The position numbers and the translations under genes were made by a program. Under the pieces are notes generated by a model, which had not been told where the DNA came from, ran no database searches, and was given only the letters and a program-made list of their open reading frames with translations. A stretch of 64,000 bases of DNA from Parahaliea maris (GTDB lineage: Bacteria; Pseudomonadota; Gammaproteobacteria; Pseudomonadales; Halieaceae), in NCBI RefSeq assembly GCF_008064665.1, contig NZ_VRZA01000003.1:372001-436000 (forward strand). The letters are read 5' to 3'. Below, one piece after another: positions 35,590 through 43,584 of the stretch (its first letter is position 1; every line of letters starts with the position of its first letter).

Positions 35590-36228
35590 ATGCGCTGGTT
35601 AATTCCCGGCCTGCTGGGCGCTCTGGTCCTGGTGGCCCGGCCGGCCCTGGCGGAAGCCGACCTCGAGCGCGGCAAGGCTTTGTACGCCACCTGTGCCACC
35701 TGTCACGGTGCCGACGCCGGTGGCAATGTTGCCCTGCAGGCACCGCGACTCAACCACCTGCGGGAAGTGTACCTGGTAGAGCAGCTGGGGAAATTCCGCA
35801 GCGGACTGCGCGGCGCTGAGGGGGCATCCGTGCAGGCCCGGCAGATGGCTCCGATGGCTGCCACCCTGCCCGACGAGCAGGCTTTGCTGGACGTCGCCTT
35901 CTATATTGCCTCACTCGACAGTGCGGTGCCTGAGGGTACTGTAGAAGGCGATGTGGCCATGGGGGCGGACTACTACAACCAGTTCTGTGGCGCCTGCCAC
36001 GGGCCCACTGCCGAGGGCAATGTGGCGCTGAACTCCCCGGCCCTTGCCGGCAGTGACGACTGGTACCTGATGGCTCAACTCAAGGCTTTCCGGGACGGTA
36101 GCCGCGGTGCAGTAGCGGGTGATCGTACCGGCCGGCAGATGCGGGCCATGGCGGCGGTGCTGCCGTCGGAGCAGGCCCTGGCCGACGTGATCGCCTTTAT
36201 TCAGTCGCAGGCGGAAGCGTCGGAGTGA
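35590..36228 (+). CDS. dihaem cytochrome c (c4-like)
   Basis: A 212-residue exported cytochrome with signal peptide ending ALA-EAD at about 21. Haem motifs are CATCH (35-39) and CGACH (133-137), each in a repeated c4-like half with Met ligand candidates in MAPMAATL and MRAMAAVL. Length and twofold layout match cytochrome c4. It starts the three-gene cassette, with a GGGAGA RBS. In the periplasm it would carry electrons between the dihaem partner and an oxidase. Its GTG-overlap with the next gene is four bases. Confidence 0.9.
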   Translation: MRWLIPGLLGALVLVARPALAEADLERGKALYATCATCHGADAGGNVALQAPRLNHLREVYLVEQLGKFRSGLRGAEGASVQARQMAPMAATLPDEQALLDVAFYIASLDSAVPEGTVEGDVAMGADYYNQFCGACHGPTAEGNVALNSPALAGSDDWYLMAQLKAFRDGSRGAVAGDRTGRQMRAMAAVLPSEQALADVIAFIQSQAEASE

Positions 36229-37436
36229 AACCCCTGCGCCTGATGGCAATGTTGCTGGCACTGGGTGCCAGCGTTGCGTGGCCCGCCGCCGGCGCCGGTG
36301 GACGTATCCAGCTGAACAATGACTGCCCGCCGGGCTTTGAGCTGAACACAGGTCACTGCGAGCTGCGCAGCCTGTACCAGATGTACCCCTCGCTCCAGGA
36401 TGCCGGCGTTGGTGGCCTCAAGACCGGGCTGCCGGAATACCGGGACGGGTTCAGCCCCCAGCAGATTGACCTCGGCCGCTACCTGTTCTTTGATCCATTG
36501 CTGTCGGCGGGCGGGAGCCAGTCGTGCGCCAGTTGCCACCAGCCGGACAAGGGCTTCGCCGATGGCCTTGGTCGCAGTATCGGCCACAACGGACAGCAGC
36601 TCACGCGTTCGGCGCCGAGTCTGTGGAATGTGGCGTTCCTGAAAAGCTTTTTCTGGGATGCCCGGGCCAGCACCCTGGAAGAACAGGTGCAGGGCCCTCT
36701 GTACCACCCGGCTGAAATGGCCAATGATCCGGTCAGGATGCTCGCCGACCTGAATGCCAGTGCTGCCTATCTCGAGCTTTTCGGCGTTGCTTTTCCGGCC
36801 GTGGATATAGCCGGTGAAGGCATCGGCCTGGATCAGGTGTATACGGCACTGGCGGCCTTCGAAAGCTCACTGGTCTCCCTCAATAGTCGCTACGACCAGT
36901 ACGCCCATGGCTACGCCGACGCCCTGTCCGAGAACGAAAAAGAGGGCCTGAATATCTTCCGCTCCTTTGTGGCGCGCTGCGCCGAGTGTCACACGCCGCC
37001 GCTGTTTACCAACCAGCAGGTGGCGGTGCTGGGGACACCCGAGCCGGAAGGTATGCCCTTTGATCCCGGTGCCGGGGCGGTTGGCGACCCGACCCAGCGC
37101 GGCGGTTTCAAGGTGCCATCACTGCGCAACATCGAACTGACCGCACCCTACATGCACTCGGGCCGCTTCGCGTCCCTGAAAGAGGCGGCGGAGTTCTACA
37201 CCCTGGGGCGTGGCCACGCCGTGCCCGAGGGCGAAGACCTGAAGATCCACTGGCATATCTGGGAGCCCAATCTCAGTGACACTGAACTGGACCGGCTGGT
37301 GGATTTCATGAAGACCCTGACGGACGAGAGTTTCAAACCGCGGGAGCCCGAATTGCTGCCTTCAGGCCTGGCACCCGTACACCGTAGTAATGCTCGCGGG
37401 GGCGAGCTGACAAGTGGAGAGCACAACAATGAATAA
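36225..37436 (+). CDS. MauG/CcpA-like dihaem cytochrome c peroxidase
   Basis: A 403-residue periplasmic protein with signal peptide (LMAMLLALGASVAWPAAGA). Haem motifs are CASCH (101-105) and CAECH (252-256), and APYMHSGRF (Met310) is the usual distal-ligand block of bacterial dihaem peroxidases. QIDLGRYLFFDPLLS and FFWDARASTLEEQ are also family hallmarks. GTG 36225 overlaps the preceding stop. It could reduce peroxide or, like MauG, oxidatively modify a protein; its beta-helix neighbour would then be a possible substrate, but this is speculative. Confidence 0.88.
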   Translation: MKPLRLMAMLLALGASVAWPAAGAGGRIQLNNDCPPGFELNTGHCELRSLYQMYPSLQDAGVGGLKTGLPEYRDGFSPQQIDLGRYLFFDPLLSAGGSQSCASCHQPDKGFADGLGRSIGHNGQQLTRSAPSLWNVAFLKSFFWDARASTLEEQVQGPLYHPAEMANDPVRMLADLNASAAYLELFGVAFPAVDIAGEGIGLDQVYTALAAFESSLVSLNSRYDQYAHGYADALSENEKEGLNIFRSFVARCAECHTPPLFTNQQVAVLGTPEPEGMPFDPGAGAVGDPTQRGGFKVPSLRNIELTAPYMHSGRFASLKEAAEFYTLGRGHAVPEGEDLKIHWHIWEPNLSDTELDRLVDFMKTLTDESFKPREPELLPSGLAPVHRSNARGGELTSGEHNNE

Positions 37437-38946
37437 GCTGGTAGTGACAGTGGGGGCCCTCGCCTTGTTGGCGGGGGGTTTCTACCTGGGTCAGTCGCGG
37501 GCGCCAGCGCCCACGGTCATCAAAGTCAACAGCGAACCGAAGGCGGCTTTCACGTCCGGTGGCGCTGAGGAGGTTGCCGCTGCTGCGACTGATGCGGGCG
37601 CGCGCAACTGGGAGACCCCCACCTCGGGCGAACTGATAGTGGTCAAGGACGGTGAGTCCATTCAGGAGGCGGTTGCCGCCGCCAGCCCTGGCGCCGTGAT
37701 CAAGGTAATGCCCGGCACCTACAAGGAAACGGTCTACATCGACAAGGACAACATCACGCTCTCCGGTGTGATCGAGAAAGGCAAGTACGCGGTGCTGGAA
37801 GGTGAGGGGGTGCGCAACGACGCCATCCTGTACTCGGGCAACGGCGTCACCGTAGAGAACTTCTACATCACCCATTACAAGGGCAACGGGGTGATGGGTC
37901 AGGCGGGCAACAACTTCATCATCCGCAACAACATCGTGGTGGATACCGGGGTGTACGGTATCTTCCCCCAGCTGGGCAAGAACGGCATCGTGTCCCACAA
38001 CATCCTCTCCGGTATCGAGGATGCTGCAATTTACGTCGGTATGTCCGACAACGTGGATGTTGTGCACAACGAGGTGTTCGAGAGTGTGGCCGGTATCGAG
38101 ATCGAGAACAGTCGCAAGGCGCTGGTGGAGAACAACTACGTCTATGACAACACCGGCGGCATCCTGGCCTTCATTACGCCCGGCCTGCCCATCAAGAGCT
38201 GCGGTGACGTGATCATTCGCAATAACTTCGTGGTGAACAACAACCACGAGAACTTCGCTATTCCGGGGTCGCTGGTGTCCAACATCCCGCCCGGTACCGG
38301 CGTGCTGGTGATGGCCTGCGACGATGTCGTGATCGAGGGCAACATCATCTCCGGCAATGACTCGGTGGGTATTACCTTCACCAATTTTGATCTCGCCAGC
38401 AGCGCCGCCAACGACCCGGATTCGGAGCCCAACCCGAACCGTCCGGTGATTCTGAATAACATCATGCACAGCAACGGCGAGAACCCGGCGCCGGCCGTGC
38501 GCGCGATCCTGGCCGCCATGCTGGAAACCACCGGGCCGGACATCGTGGACACGGTGGGTATGGAAGACGGCTGCATACTCAACCCGGAGCGCTTCCGCAC
38601 CATTGGCCTTGGCAAGTACACCGAGTGTGAATTCGACACCACCATGAACGTGGCGAGCTACACCCTGCCGGAGCGCGTGCCGCCCCGCAACAAGGAGCAT
38701 ATGGAAACTGGCAAGCTGGTGTACTACGGCATCTGCGCCGGTTGCCACGCCTACAATTCCCGCATGATCGGACCGCCGACGCAGATTCTCCAGGCGCTTT
38801 ACATGGACAACCCCGACGGCATTGTGGCCTACGCCAAAAACCCGGTGAAAAAGCGTGAGGACTACCCGGAGATGCCGCCCCAGTCCCATCTCGACGATGA
38901 AAGCCTGAAGGCCGCGGCGGAATTCATGCTGCAGGTCAGCAAGTAG
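37429..38946 (+). CDS. beta-helix repeat/cytochrome c fusion protein
   Basis: A 505-residue exported protein with an N-terminal membrane segment or uncleaved signal (residues 5-21). Residues of about 68-350 form a right-handed parallel beta-helix with NosD-like repeats (NNFIIRNNIVVDTGVYGIF, ALVENNYVYDNTGGIL, VIIRNNFVVNNN). A C-terminal monohaem cytochrome domain follows, with CAGCH at 436-440 and likely ligand Met482 in YPEMPPQ. ATG 37429 overlaps the peroxidase gene end. The pairing of a carbohydrate-binding-like helix and haem is unusual, and no reaction is known. Confidence 0.82.
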   Translation: MNKLVVTVGALALLAGGFYLGQSRAPAPTVIKVNSEPKAAFTSGGAEEVAAAATDAGARNWETPTSGELIVVKDGESIQEAVAAASPGAVIKVMPGTYKETVYIDKDNITLSGVIEKGKYAVLEGEGVRNDAILYSGNGVTVENFYITHYKGNGVMGQAGNNFIIRNNIVVDTGVYGIFPQLGKNGIVSHNILSGIEDAAIYVGMSDNVDVVHNEVFESVAGIEIENSRKALVENNYVYDNTGGILAFITPGLPIKSCGDVIIRNNFVVNNNHENFAIPGSLVSNIPPGTGVLVMACDDVVIEGNIISGNDSVGITFTNFDLASSAANDPDSEPNPNRPVILNNIMHSNGENPAPAVRAILAAMLETTGPDIVDTVGMEDGCILNPERFRTIGLGKYTECEFDTTMNVASYTLPERVPPRNKEHMETGKLVYYGICAGCHAYNSRMIGPPTQILQALYMDNPDGIVAYAKNPVKKREDYPEMPPQSHLDDESLKAAAEFMLQVSK

Positions 38947-38957
38947 TCATTGCGGGA

Positions 38958-38987
38958 TTGCGGCATGCCCTGAACGGTGTGCCGCAA
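38958..38987. terminator. hairpin after the cytochrome cassette
   Basis: TTGCGGCA (38958-38965) pairs with TGCCGCAA (38980-38987) across a 14-base loop, 12 bases after the cassette stop codon. No T-run follows, so this is a moderate-confidence terminator that would also serve the convergent barrel gene. Confidence 0.45.
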
Positions 38988-39036
38988 GCTGCTTCTATCC
39001 TGGCAAGGGCGGTCTTCGAGCGCCGCCTGCAACTCT

Positions 39037-39882
39037 CTAGAACGCGTAGCTCATGTAGAGTGTGGGTCCCTGGTAGGTGATATCCAGGCTGGATTCCACA
39101 TGGCCACCCTCGTGCGTTATCTCCACGGATACGGCCTGGTAGCCCAGTCCTACGGCCAGGCGTTTGGTTAGCCGGTAGTCGGTGGCCACGTTGGCGTAGA
39201 GGTAGCGTCCGTCCCAGGCGTCAATATTCGCCGATAGCCAGCCAAACGTACCGTAAACGGCCCAGCGGGGGGAGAACGCATAAATGCCGTGCAGGCGCAG
39301 GTTGGGCAGTGGGGCGAGCAGGTCGTCGGTGGTGGAGGTGCGCAGTATCGAGGCGTCGTCGACGTTCAGCTCACCAGTGAACTTTATTTCGTAGTCAAAG
39401 GCGTGAATACCGCCCCCTACCTGTAGTTCGGCCCGCTCGGATTTGTACACGCTGTACATAACGTCCGCGATGTAGGCGTTCAGGTTGAGTTCCGAGCTCA
39501 GGCTGGCGCCCGCTTCGAATGTCTGCCCGTTGAATTCAAAGCTGCGTTCCACGCTGTCCCGGCCATCGGCTTTGAAGACATTGGCATTGAGGGCCAGCGA
39601 CCAGCGTTCGCCAAAGCGCCAGCGATACCCGGCGAGCCAGCTGACATAGTCGCTATCGGCCCCCAGGTCGTCGAGTTTGACGTTCCGGCCCGCTTGTCCA
39701 TTGCGTCGTGCGCCAATGCTGGGGTCGGACTCCTGGAAGTAGGCTCCGGCCAGGAAGGTGTGCCGGTCGTCGAGGCTGGGATGCAGCGACTCTGCCAGCG
39801 ACGTTGCCGGTAGCAGGGTGGTCAGCGTGAAGCTTAGCGTGAGCGCGGTAGCAAAGGGCTTGCTGAGACTGGTCTGGAACAT
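39037..39882 (-). CDS. outer-membrane beta-barrel protein
   Basis: A 281-residue protein with a signal peptide (TALTLSFTLTTLLPATSLAESL) and a series of alternating amphipathic strands ending in an aromatic residue (GPTLYMSYAF), the classic outer-membrane C terminus. Recognisable strands are WSLALNANVFKADG, RAELQVGGGIHAFDYEIKF and WAVYGTFGWLSANID. It is a barrel of the generic OmpA/OmpW-sized class without a clear named family. It lies alone between two electron-transfer loci on opposite strands. Confidence 0.72.
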   Translation of the reverse strand: MFQTSLSKPFATALTLSFTLTTLLPATSLAESLHPSLDDRHTFLAGAYFQESDPSIGARRNGQAGRNVKLDDLGADSDYVSWLAGYRWRFGERWSLALNANVFKADGRDSVERSFEFNGQTFEAGASLSSELNLNAYIADVMYSVYKSERAELQVGGGIHAFDYEIKFTGELNVDDASILRTSTTDDLLAPLPNLRLHGIYAFSPRWAVYGTFGWLSANIDAWDGRYLYANVATDYRLTKRLAVGLGYQAVSVEITHEGGHVESSLDITYQGPTLYMSYAF

Positions 39883-40070
39883 CCCCTGTATTCTCCCGGT
39901 TATCTTTGGTTTCTACAGTACCGCTGGAGCTGGAGCAGGTGTTCGGGCCGGAATCCTGCTGCCATTCCGGGACGAGTGTACCTCAAAAACGGGTGTTGGC
40001 ATCGGGCAATGGTGGGGTGAGTTGTGGCTTCCCGCTTTGCGCGGAAGGGCTGGGTGAGGTGGAATTGGTG

Positions 40071-40086
40071 TTGTCATAAATGACAA
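40071..40086. promoter_or_regulatory. candidate activator site (UAS) upstream of cydA
   Basis: TTGTCAT-AA-ATGACAA is a perfect 7-bp inverted repeat with a two-base centre. Its position, about 120 bases upstream of the -24 element, is where sigma-54 activators bind. The FisR-like protein at 47511 is the natural candidate ligand; binding is not shown by sequence alone. Confidence 0.5.
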
Positions 40087-40204
40087 TTCGCTGACGAATA
40101 TGGCAGGAATGCAAGGTGGTTGGCTTGCGGTGCTGTGATTGTTGGAATGTAAAAACATAATAAAAACAATGGGATAATCCTTATTTGTGCCTGTTGTTCA
40201 GGGT

Positions 40205-40220
40205 TGGCACAGCCATTGCT
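40205..40220 (+). promoter_or_regulatory. sigma-54 (-24/-12) promoter for the cyd-sulfide operon
   Basis: TGGCAC-AGCCA-TTGCT matches the RpoN consensus TGGCAC-N5-TTGC exactly in its invariant GG and GC positions and spacing. It would start transcription near 40231, leaving a leader of about 75 bases before GTG 40307. An RpoN activator gene ends the same operon, which strongly supports this call. Confidence 0.75.
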
Positions 40221-40306
40221 ATTCACCTGGTGATTGTTGATTGCGTCGTCATCTGCGGCGCGTGGTTGCCCGCGGTTGGGCATTGCATGGCAAAGAAGGA
40301 AGTCCT

Positions 40307-41659
40307 GTGGACATCGATCCCGTTGTATTGGCGCGTATCCAGTTTGCCGCCAATATCAGTTTTCATATCCTGTTTCCCGCCATATCGATTGGCCTGGCTT
40401 GGGTATTGCTCTATTTTCGCTGGCAGTTCACCCGCACCGCCAACCGTGACTGGGAGCACGCCTACATCTTCTGGGTGAAAGTCTTCGCCCTTACCTTCGC
40501 CATGGGCGTCGTCTCCGGTATCACCATGAGTTTCCAGTTCGGTACCAACTGGCCCGGCTTTATGGAGAGAGCGGGCAACATTGCCGGGCCCTTGCTTGGC
40601 TACGAGGTACTGACCGCATTCTTCCTCGAGGCGTCCTTTCTCGGGATCATGCTGTTCGGCAAGGACCGCGTATCCAATCGCATGCACCTCCTTGCCAGTT
40701 TCCTGGTGGCGTTCGGGACCACGCTGTCGGCCTTCTGGATCCTCAGCCTGAATTCCTGGATGCAGACGCCGGCCGGTTATCGCATCGAAGATGGCGTGTT
40801 CATGGTCGAAAGCTGGTGGGCGGTGATCTTTAATCCCTCATTCCCCTACCGCCTGGTGCACATGCTGCTGGCCTCGCTGTTGACCACCGCCTTCCTGATA
40901 GCCGGGCTCAGTGCCCTGCGCATGCTGCGCGGGCTCGGTGGCCCCGGCACCCGCAAGGTGCTCAAAACCGGTGTGCTGCTGGCGGCCGTGGTGGCGCCAC
41001 TGCAGATCCTCTCTGGCGATTTGCACGGGCTCAATACCCTCGCTCACCAGCCGGCCAAGGTGGCGGCAATGGAGGCGATCTGGGACACCGAAGCGGGGGC
41101 CCCGTTCACGCTGGTGGCATTGCCGGACGAGGCCAGCCGCAGCAATCGCCTGGCCGTGGAAATCCCCTATGCTGCGAGCCTGATCCTTACCCACCGGGTC
41201 GACGGCGAGGTACAGGGTCTCAATGACTTTGCGGGGCAGCATCCCCCGGTGGCACCGGTTTTCTGGGCCTTTCGTGTGATGCTCGGGATCGGCATGGCCA
41301 TGCTGGTCAGCGCCTGGTGGGCGGCCGCTGTACTGTTGCGTCGGCGGGAGCCGGGCCGGCCGTTGCTCCGGGTTCTGTCCCTGATGACGTTCTCCGGCTG
41401 GCTGGCGGTACTGGCGGGCTGGTATGTCACCGAGATCGGCCGCCAGCCGTGGATTGTCGAAGGCTTGCTGACGGTTCAGGATGTGGCGGCAGACCACAGT
41501 AGCGCGACCCTCTCGGGCACCCTGTTTGGCTATGTAATGCTATATGTGTTGTTGCTGGCCGCCTACATCGGCGCGGTACGCAACCTGTCCAGTAAGCCGG
41601 CCGAGTCTCAGCGCACTATCGCGGTGGGTGAGTTGGCTGCCGTAGCGGGAGGGGCGTGA
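40307..41659 (+). CDS. cydA: cytochrome bd quinol oxidase subunit I (CIO type)
   Basis: A 450-residue membrane subunit of cytochrome bd oxidase, which reduces O2 to water using quinol. The N-terminal ARIQFAANISFHILFPAISIG has the haem-ligand His20. MSFQFGTNW, GYEVLTAFFLEASFLGIMLFG and the GRQPW block near the C terminus are diagnostic. The Q-loop is short, as in cyanide-insensitive (CioA) forms; E. coli CydA is longer, about 520 residues. GTG 40307 is chosen because of AAGGAAGT before it. It opens the operon downstream of the sigma-54 promoter. Confidence 0.93.
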   Translation: MDIDPVVLARIQFAANISFHILFPAISIGLAWVLLYFRWQFTRTANRDWEHAYIFWVKVFALTFAMGVVSGITMSFQFGTNWPGFMERAGNIAGPLLGYEVLTAFFLEASFLGIMLFGKDRVSNRMHLLASFLVAFGTTLSAFWILSLNSWMQTPAGYRIEDGVFMVESWWAVIFNPSFPYRLVHMLLASLLTTAFLIAGLSALRMLRGLGGPGTRKVLKTGVLLAAVVAPLQILSGDLHGLNTLAHQPAKVAAMEAIWDTEAGAPFTLVALPDEASRSNRLAVEIPYAASLILTHRVDGEVQGLNDFAGQHPPVAPVFWAFRVMLGIGMAMLVSAWWAAAVLLRRREPGRPLLRVLSLMTFSGWLAVLAGWYVTEIGRQPWIVEGLLTVQDVAADHSSATLSGTLFGYVMLYVLLLAAYIGAVRNLSSKPAESQRTIAVGELAAVAGGA

Positions 41660-41660
41660 G

Positions 41661-42650
41661 ATGGAATATTGGCTGCCTGTTATCTATGTTGCTGCCATGG
41701 GCCTCGCGCTGCTCATCTATGTGGTCCTGGATGGCTATGACCTGGGCGTGGGCATGCTGCTGCCCTTCGCCGACGAGTCGGAGAAAGATCTGATGATTGC
41801 ATCGATCGGCCCGTTCTGGGATGCCAACGAAACCTGGATTGTGCTGGGGGTGGGCGTCCTGCTGATCGCCTTCCCGGCAGCCCATGGTGTGGTGCTGACC
41901 GCCCTGTACCTGCCAGTGACGATCATGCTGTTCGGCTTGATCCTGCGCGGTGTGGCGTTTGACCTGAGGGTGAAGGCCGGCGATCACCGGCGCACGCTGT
42001 GGAATCGCGCATTCTTCGGCGGCTCACTGGTGGCGGCGCTGGCACAGGGGTGGATGCTGGGGTCTTACGTGACAGGCCTGCAGGGCGGTACGTTGGGCCT
42101 CCTTTTCTCCGCCCTGATCGCCCTGACCCTGCCGGCGCTGTACCTGCTGCTGGGCAGCAGCTGGCTGTTGATGAAGGCGGAGGGCGAACTGCTGGAAAAA
42201 GCCACTCGCTGGGCCCGGTTGTCGCTGCTGCCCATGGGGCTGGGGCTGTTGTTGGTCTCCATTGCCACACCGCTGGTCAGTGAGCGTATCGCCGACAAAT
42301 GGTTCAGCCTGCCCAATCTGTTCTACCTGGTGCCAATTCCGCTGGTGTGTGCCCTGGCATTCGTGATCATGGCCTATCACCTCGCGCGAATCGGCCGGCT
42401 GCGGGCGCTGCCCTGGGTGCCTTTCGCCGCCTGTGTGGCGATCTGCGTGATGGCCTCGCTGGGGCTGGCCTACAGCGTATTTCCCGATATCGTGATTGGC
42501 CGGATGACCATATGGGAGGCCTCGGCATCCGTCGCGTCACTGCAGTTTACCCTGGTGGGTGTGGTGATCACCCTGCCGCTGATCCTGTTCTATACCGTTT
42601 ATGTCTACCGGGTCTTCCACGGCCGGGTGACCGAATTGACCTACCACTGA
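41661..42650 (+). CDS. cydB: cytochrome bd quinol oxidase subunit II
   Basis: A 329-residue integral membrane partner of CydA with eight or nine hydrophobic segments. It opens with VYVVLDGYDLGVGMLLPFA-like residues and contains PFWDANETWIVLGVGVLLIAFP, the CydB signature. The ATG follows the cydA stop by one base. No small cydX gene fits in the 18 bases before the next gene, and no cydDC assembly genes are in the window. Short-Q-loop bd oxidases are known to resist cyanide and sulfide, which fits this operon. Confidence 0.92.
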   Translation: MEYWLPVIYVAAMGLALLIYVVLDGYDLGVGMLLPFADESEKDLMIASIGPFWDANETWIVLGVGVLLIAFPAAHGVVLTALYLPVTIMLFGLILRGVAFDLRVKAGDHRRTLWNRAFFGGSLVAALAQGWMLGSYVTGLQGGTLGLLFSALIALTLPALYLLLGSSWLLMKAEGELLEKATRWARLSLLPMGLGLLLVSIATPLVSERIADKWFSLPNLFYLVPIPLVCALAFVIMAYHLARIGRLRALPWVPFAACVAICVMASLGLAYSVFPDIVIGRMTIWEASASVASLQFTLVGVVITLPLILFYTVYVYRVFHGRVTELTYH

Positions 42651-42668
42651 TACGACCGAGGTGACGCC

Positions 42669-43565
42669 ATGAGCAAGCCGTTTAACTTTGAGGTGAATCT
42701 CGATTGTCGGCCGGAAGTCCTGGCCTTCTTCGACGAGGACACCAATACCTTTTCCTACGTAGTCAGGGATCCGGGCTCCAGCGCCTGCGCCGTGGTGGAT
42801 TCGGTGATGGAGATCGACTACGCCGCCGGCCGCCTGAGCTACGAGGGTGCCGACAAGATCATCGCCTATATCCAGCGTGAAGGTCTCGAGCTGCAATGGC
42901 TGATCGAAACCCATGTCCACGCCGACCATCTCTCCGCCGCGCCCTATATCCAGGAGCAGCTGGGCGGACTCATCGGTATAGGCGAACATATCGTCACGGT
43001 GCAGGAGACTTTCGGCAAGATATTCAACGCCGGCACCGGGTTTCAGCGCGATGGTTCGCAGTTTGATCGCCTGTTTGCCGATGGTGACTCATACTTCGTC
43101 GGCAACATGGAGTGCCACGCGATGCACACGCCGGGGCACACCCCTGCGTGCATGACGCACGTGATGGGGGATGCAGCCTTTGTGGGAGACACTCTCTTCA
43201 TGCCCGACGGCGGCACGGCCCGGGCCGATTTTCCCGGAGGGGATGCCCGCACGCTGTACCAGTCGATCAAGCGTGTCCTGTCGCTGCCCGACAGCGTGCG
43301 CCTGTTGATGTGTCATGACTACATGCCGGATGGGCGGGCTGTCGAGTTCGAAACCACGGTGGTCGCAGAACGGCGGGAAAATATCCATGTGGGAGGCGGC
43401 ATCAGCGAAGACAATTTCGTCGCCATGCGCGAAGCGCGGGATGCCACCCTCGGCATGCCGCGCCTGATCCTGCCGTCCCTGCAGGTAAATATGCGCGCGG
43501 GACACCTGCCAGAGGGCGAGGACAACGGCACCGTCTACCTGAAATTACCCCTGAACGTACTGTGA
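42669..43565 (+). CDS. persulfide dioxygenase, beta-lactamase fold
   Basis: A 298-residue MBL-fold enzyme of the ETHE1/Blh persulfide dioxygenase type. The iron-binding motif is THVHADH (His82, His84, Asp86, His87), followed by HTPGHTPACMTHV, GDTLFMPDGGTARADFPGG and the distal MCHDYMPDG. It oxidises glutathione persulfide to sulfite using O2. It lies directly before the sulfide:quinone oxidoreductase fusion, which makes its persulfide substrate. There is no rhodanese fused to this enzyme; that domain is on the next protein. Confidence 0.9.
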   Translation: MSKPFNFEVNLDCRPEVLAFFDEDTNTFSYVVRDPGSSACAVVDSVMEIDYAAGRLSYEGADKIIAYIQREGLELQWLIETHVHADHLSAAPYIQEQLGGLIGIGEHIVTVQETFGKIFNAGTGFQRDGSQFDRLFADGDSYFVGNMECHAMHTPGHTPACMTHVMGDAAFVGDTLFMPDGGTARADFPGGDARTLYQSIKRVLSLPDSVRLLMCHDYMPDGRAVEFETTVVAERRENIHVGGGISEDNFVAMREARDATLGMPRLILPSLQVNMRAGHLPEGEDNGTVYLKLPLNVL

Positions 43566-43584
43566 CGCGAGGGAGGAGAAGACC

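Larger units (their letters stand above)
39883..40306. promoter_or_regulatory. 424-base regulatory gap before cydA
   Basis: No gene is supported here. The left part holds the promoter of the barrel gene on the minus strand. The right part holds the palindrome at 40071-40086, an A/T-rich stretch around 40145-40190, the sigma-54 type promoter at 40205-40220, and the cydA RBS (AAGGAAGT) just before GTG 40307. Confidence 0.7.

Noticed and set aside
37333-38889. A 518-codon frame antisense to the beta-helix gene
   Set aside because: His/Val-rich mirror of Asn-rich beta-helix repeats; no family match that I can see.
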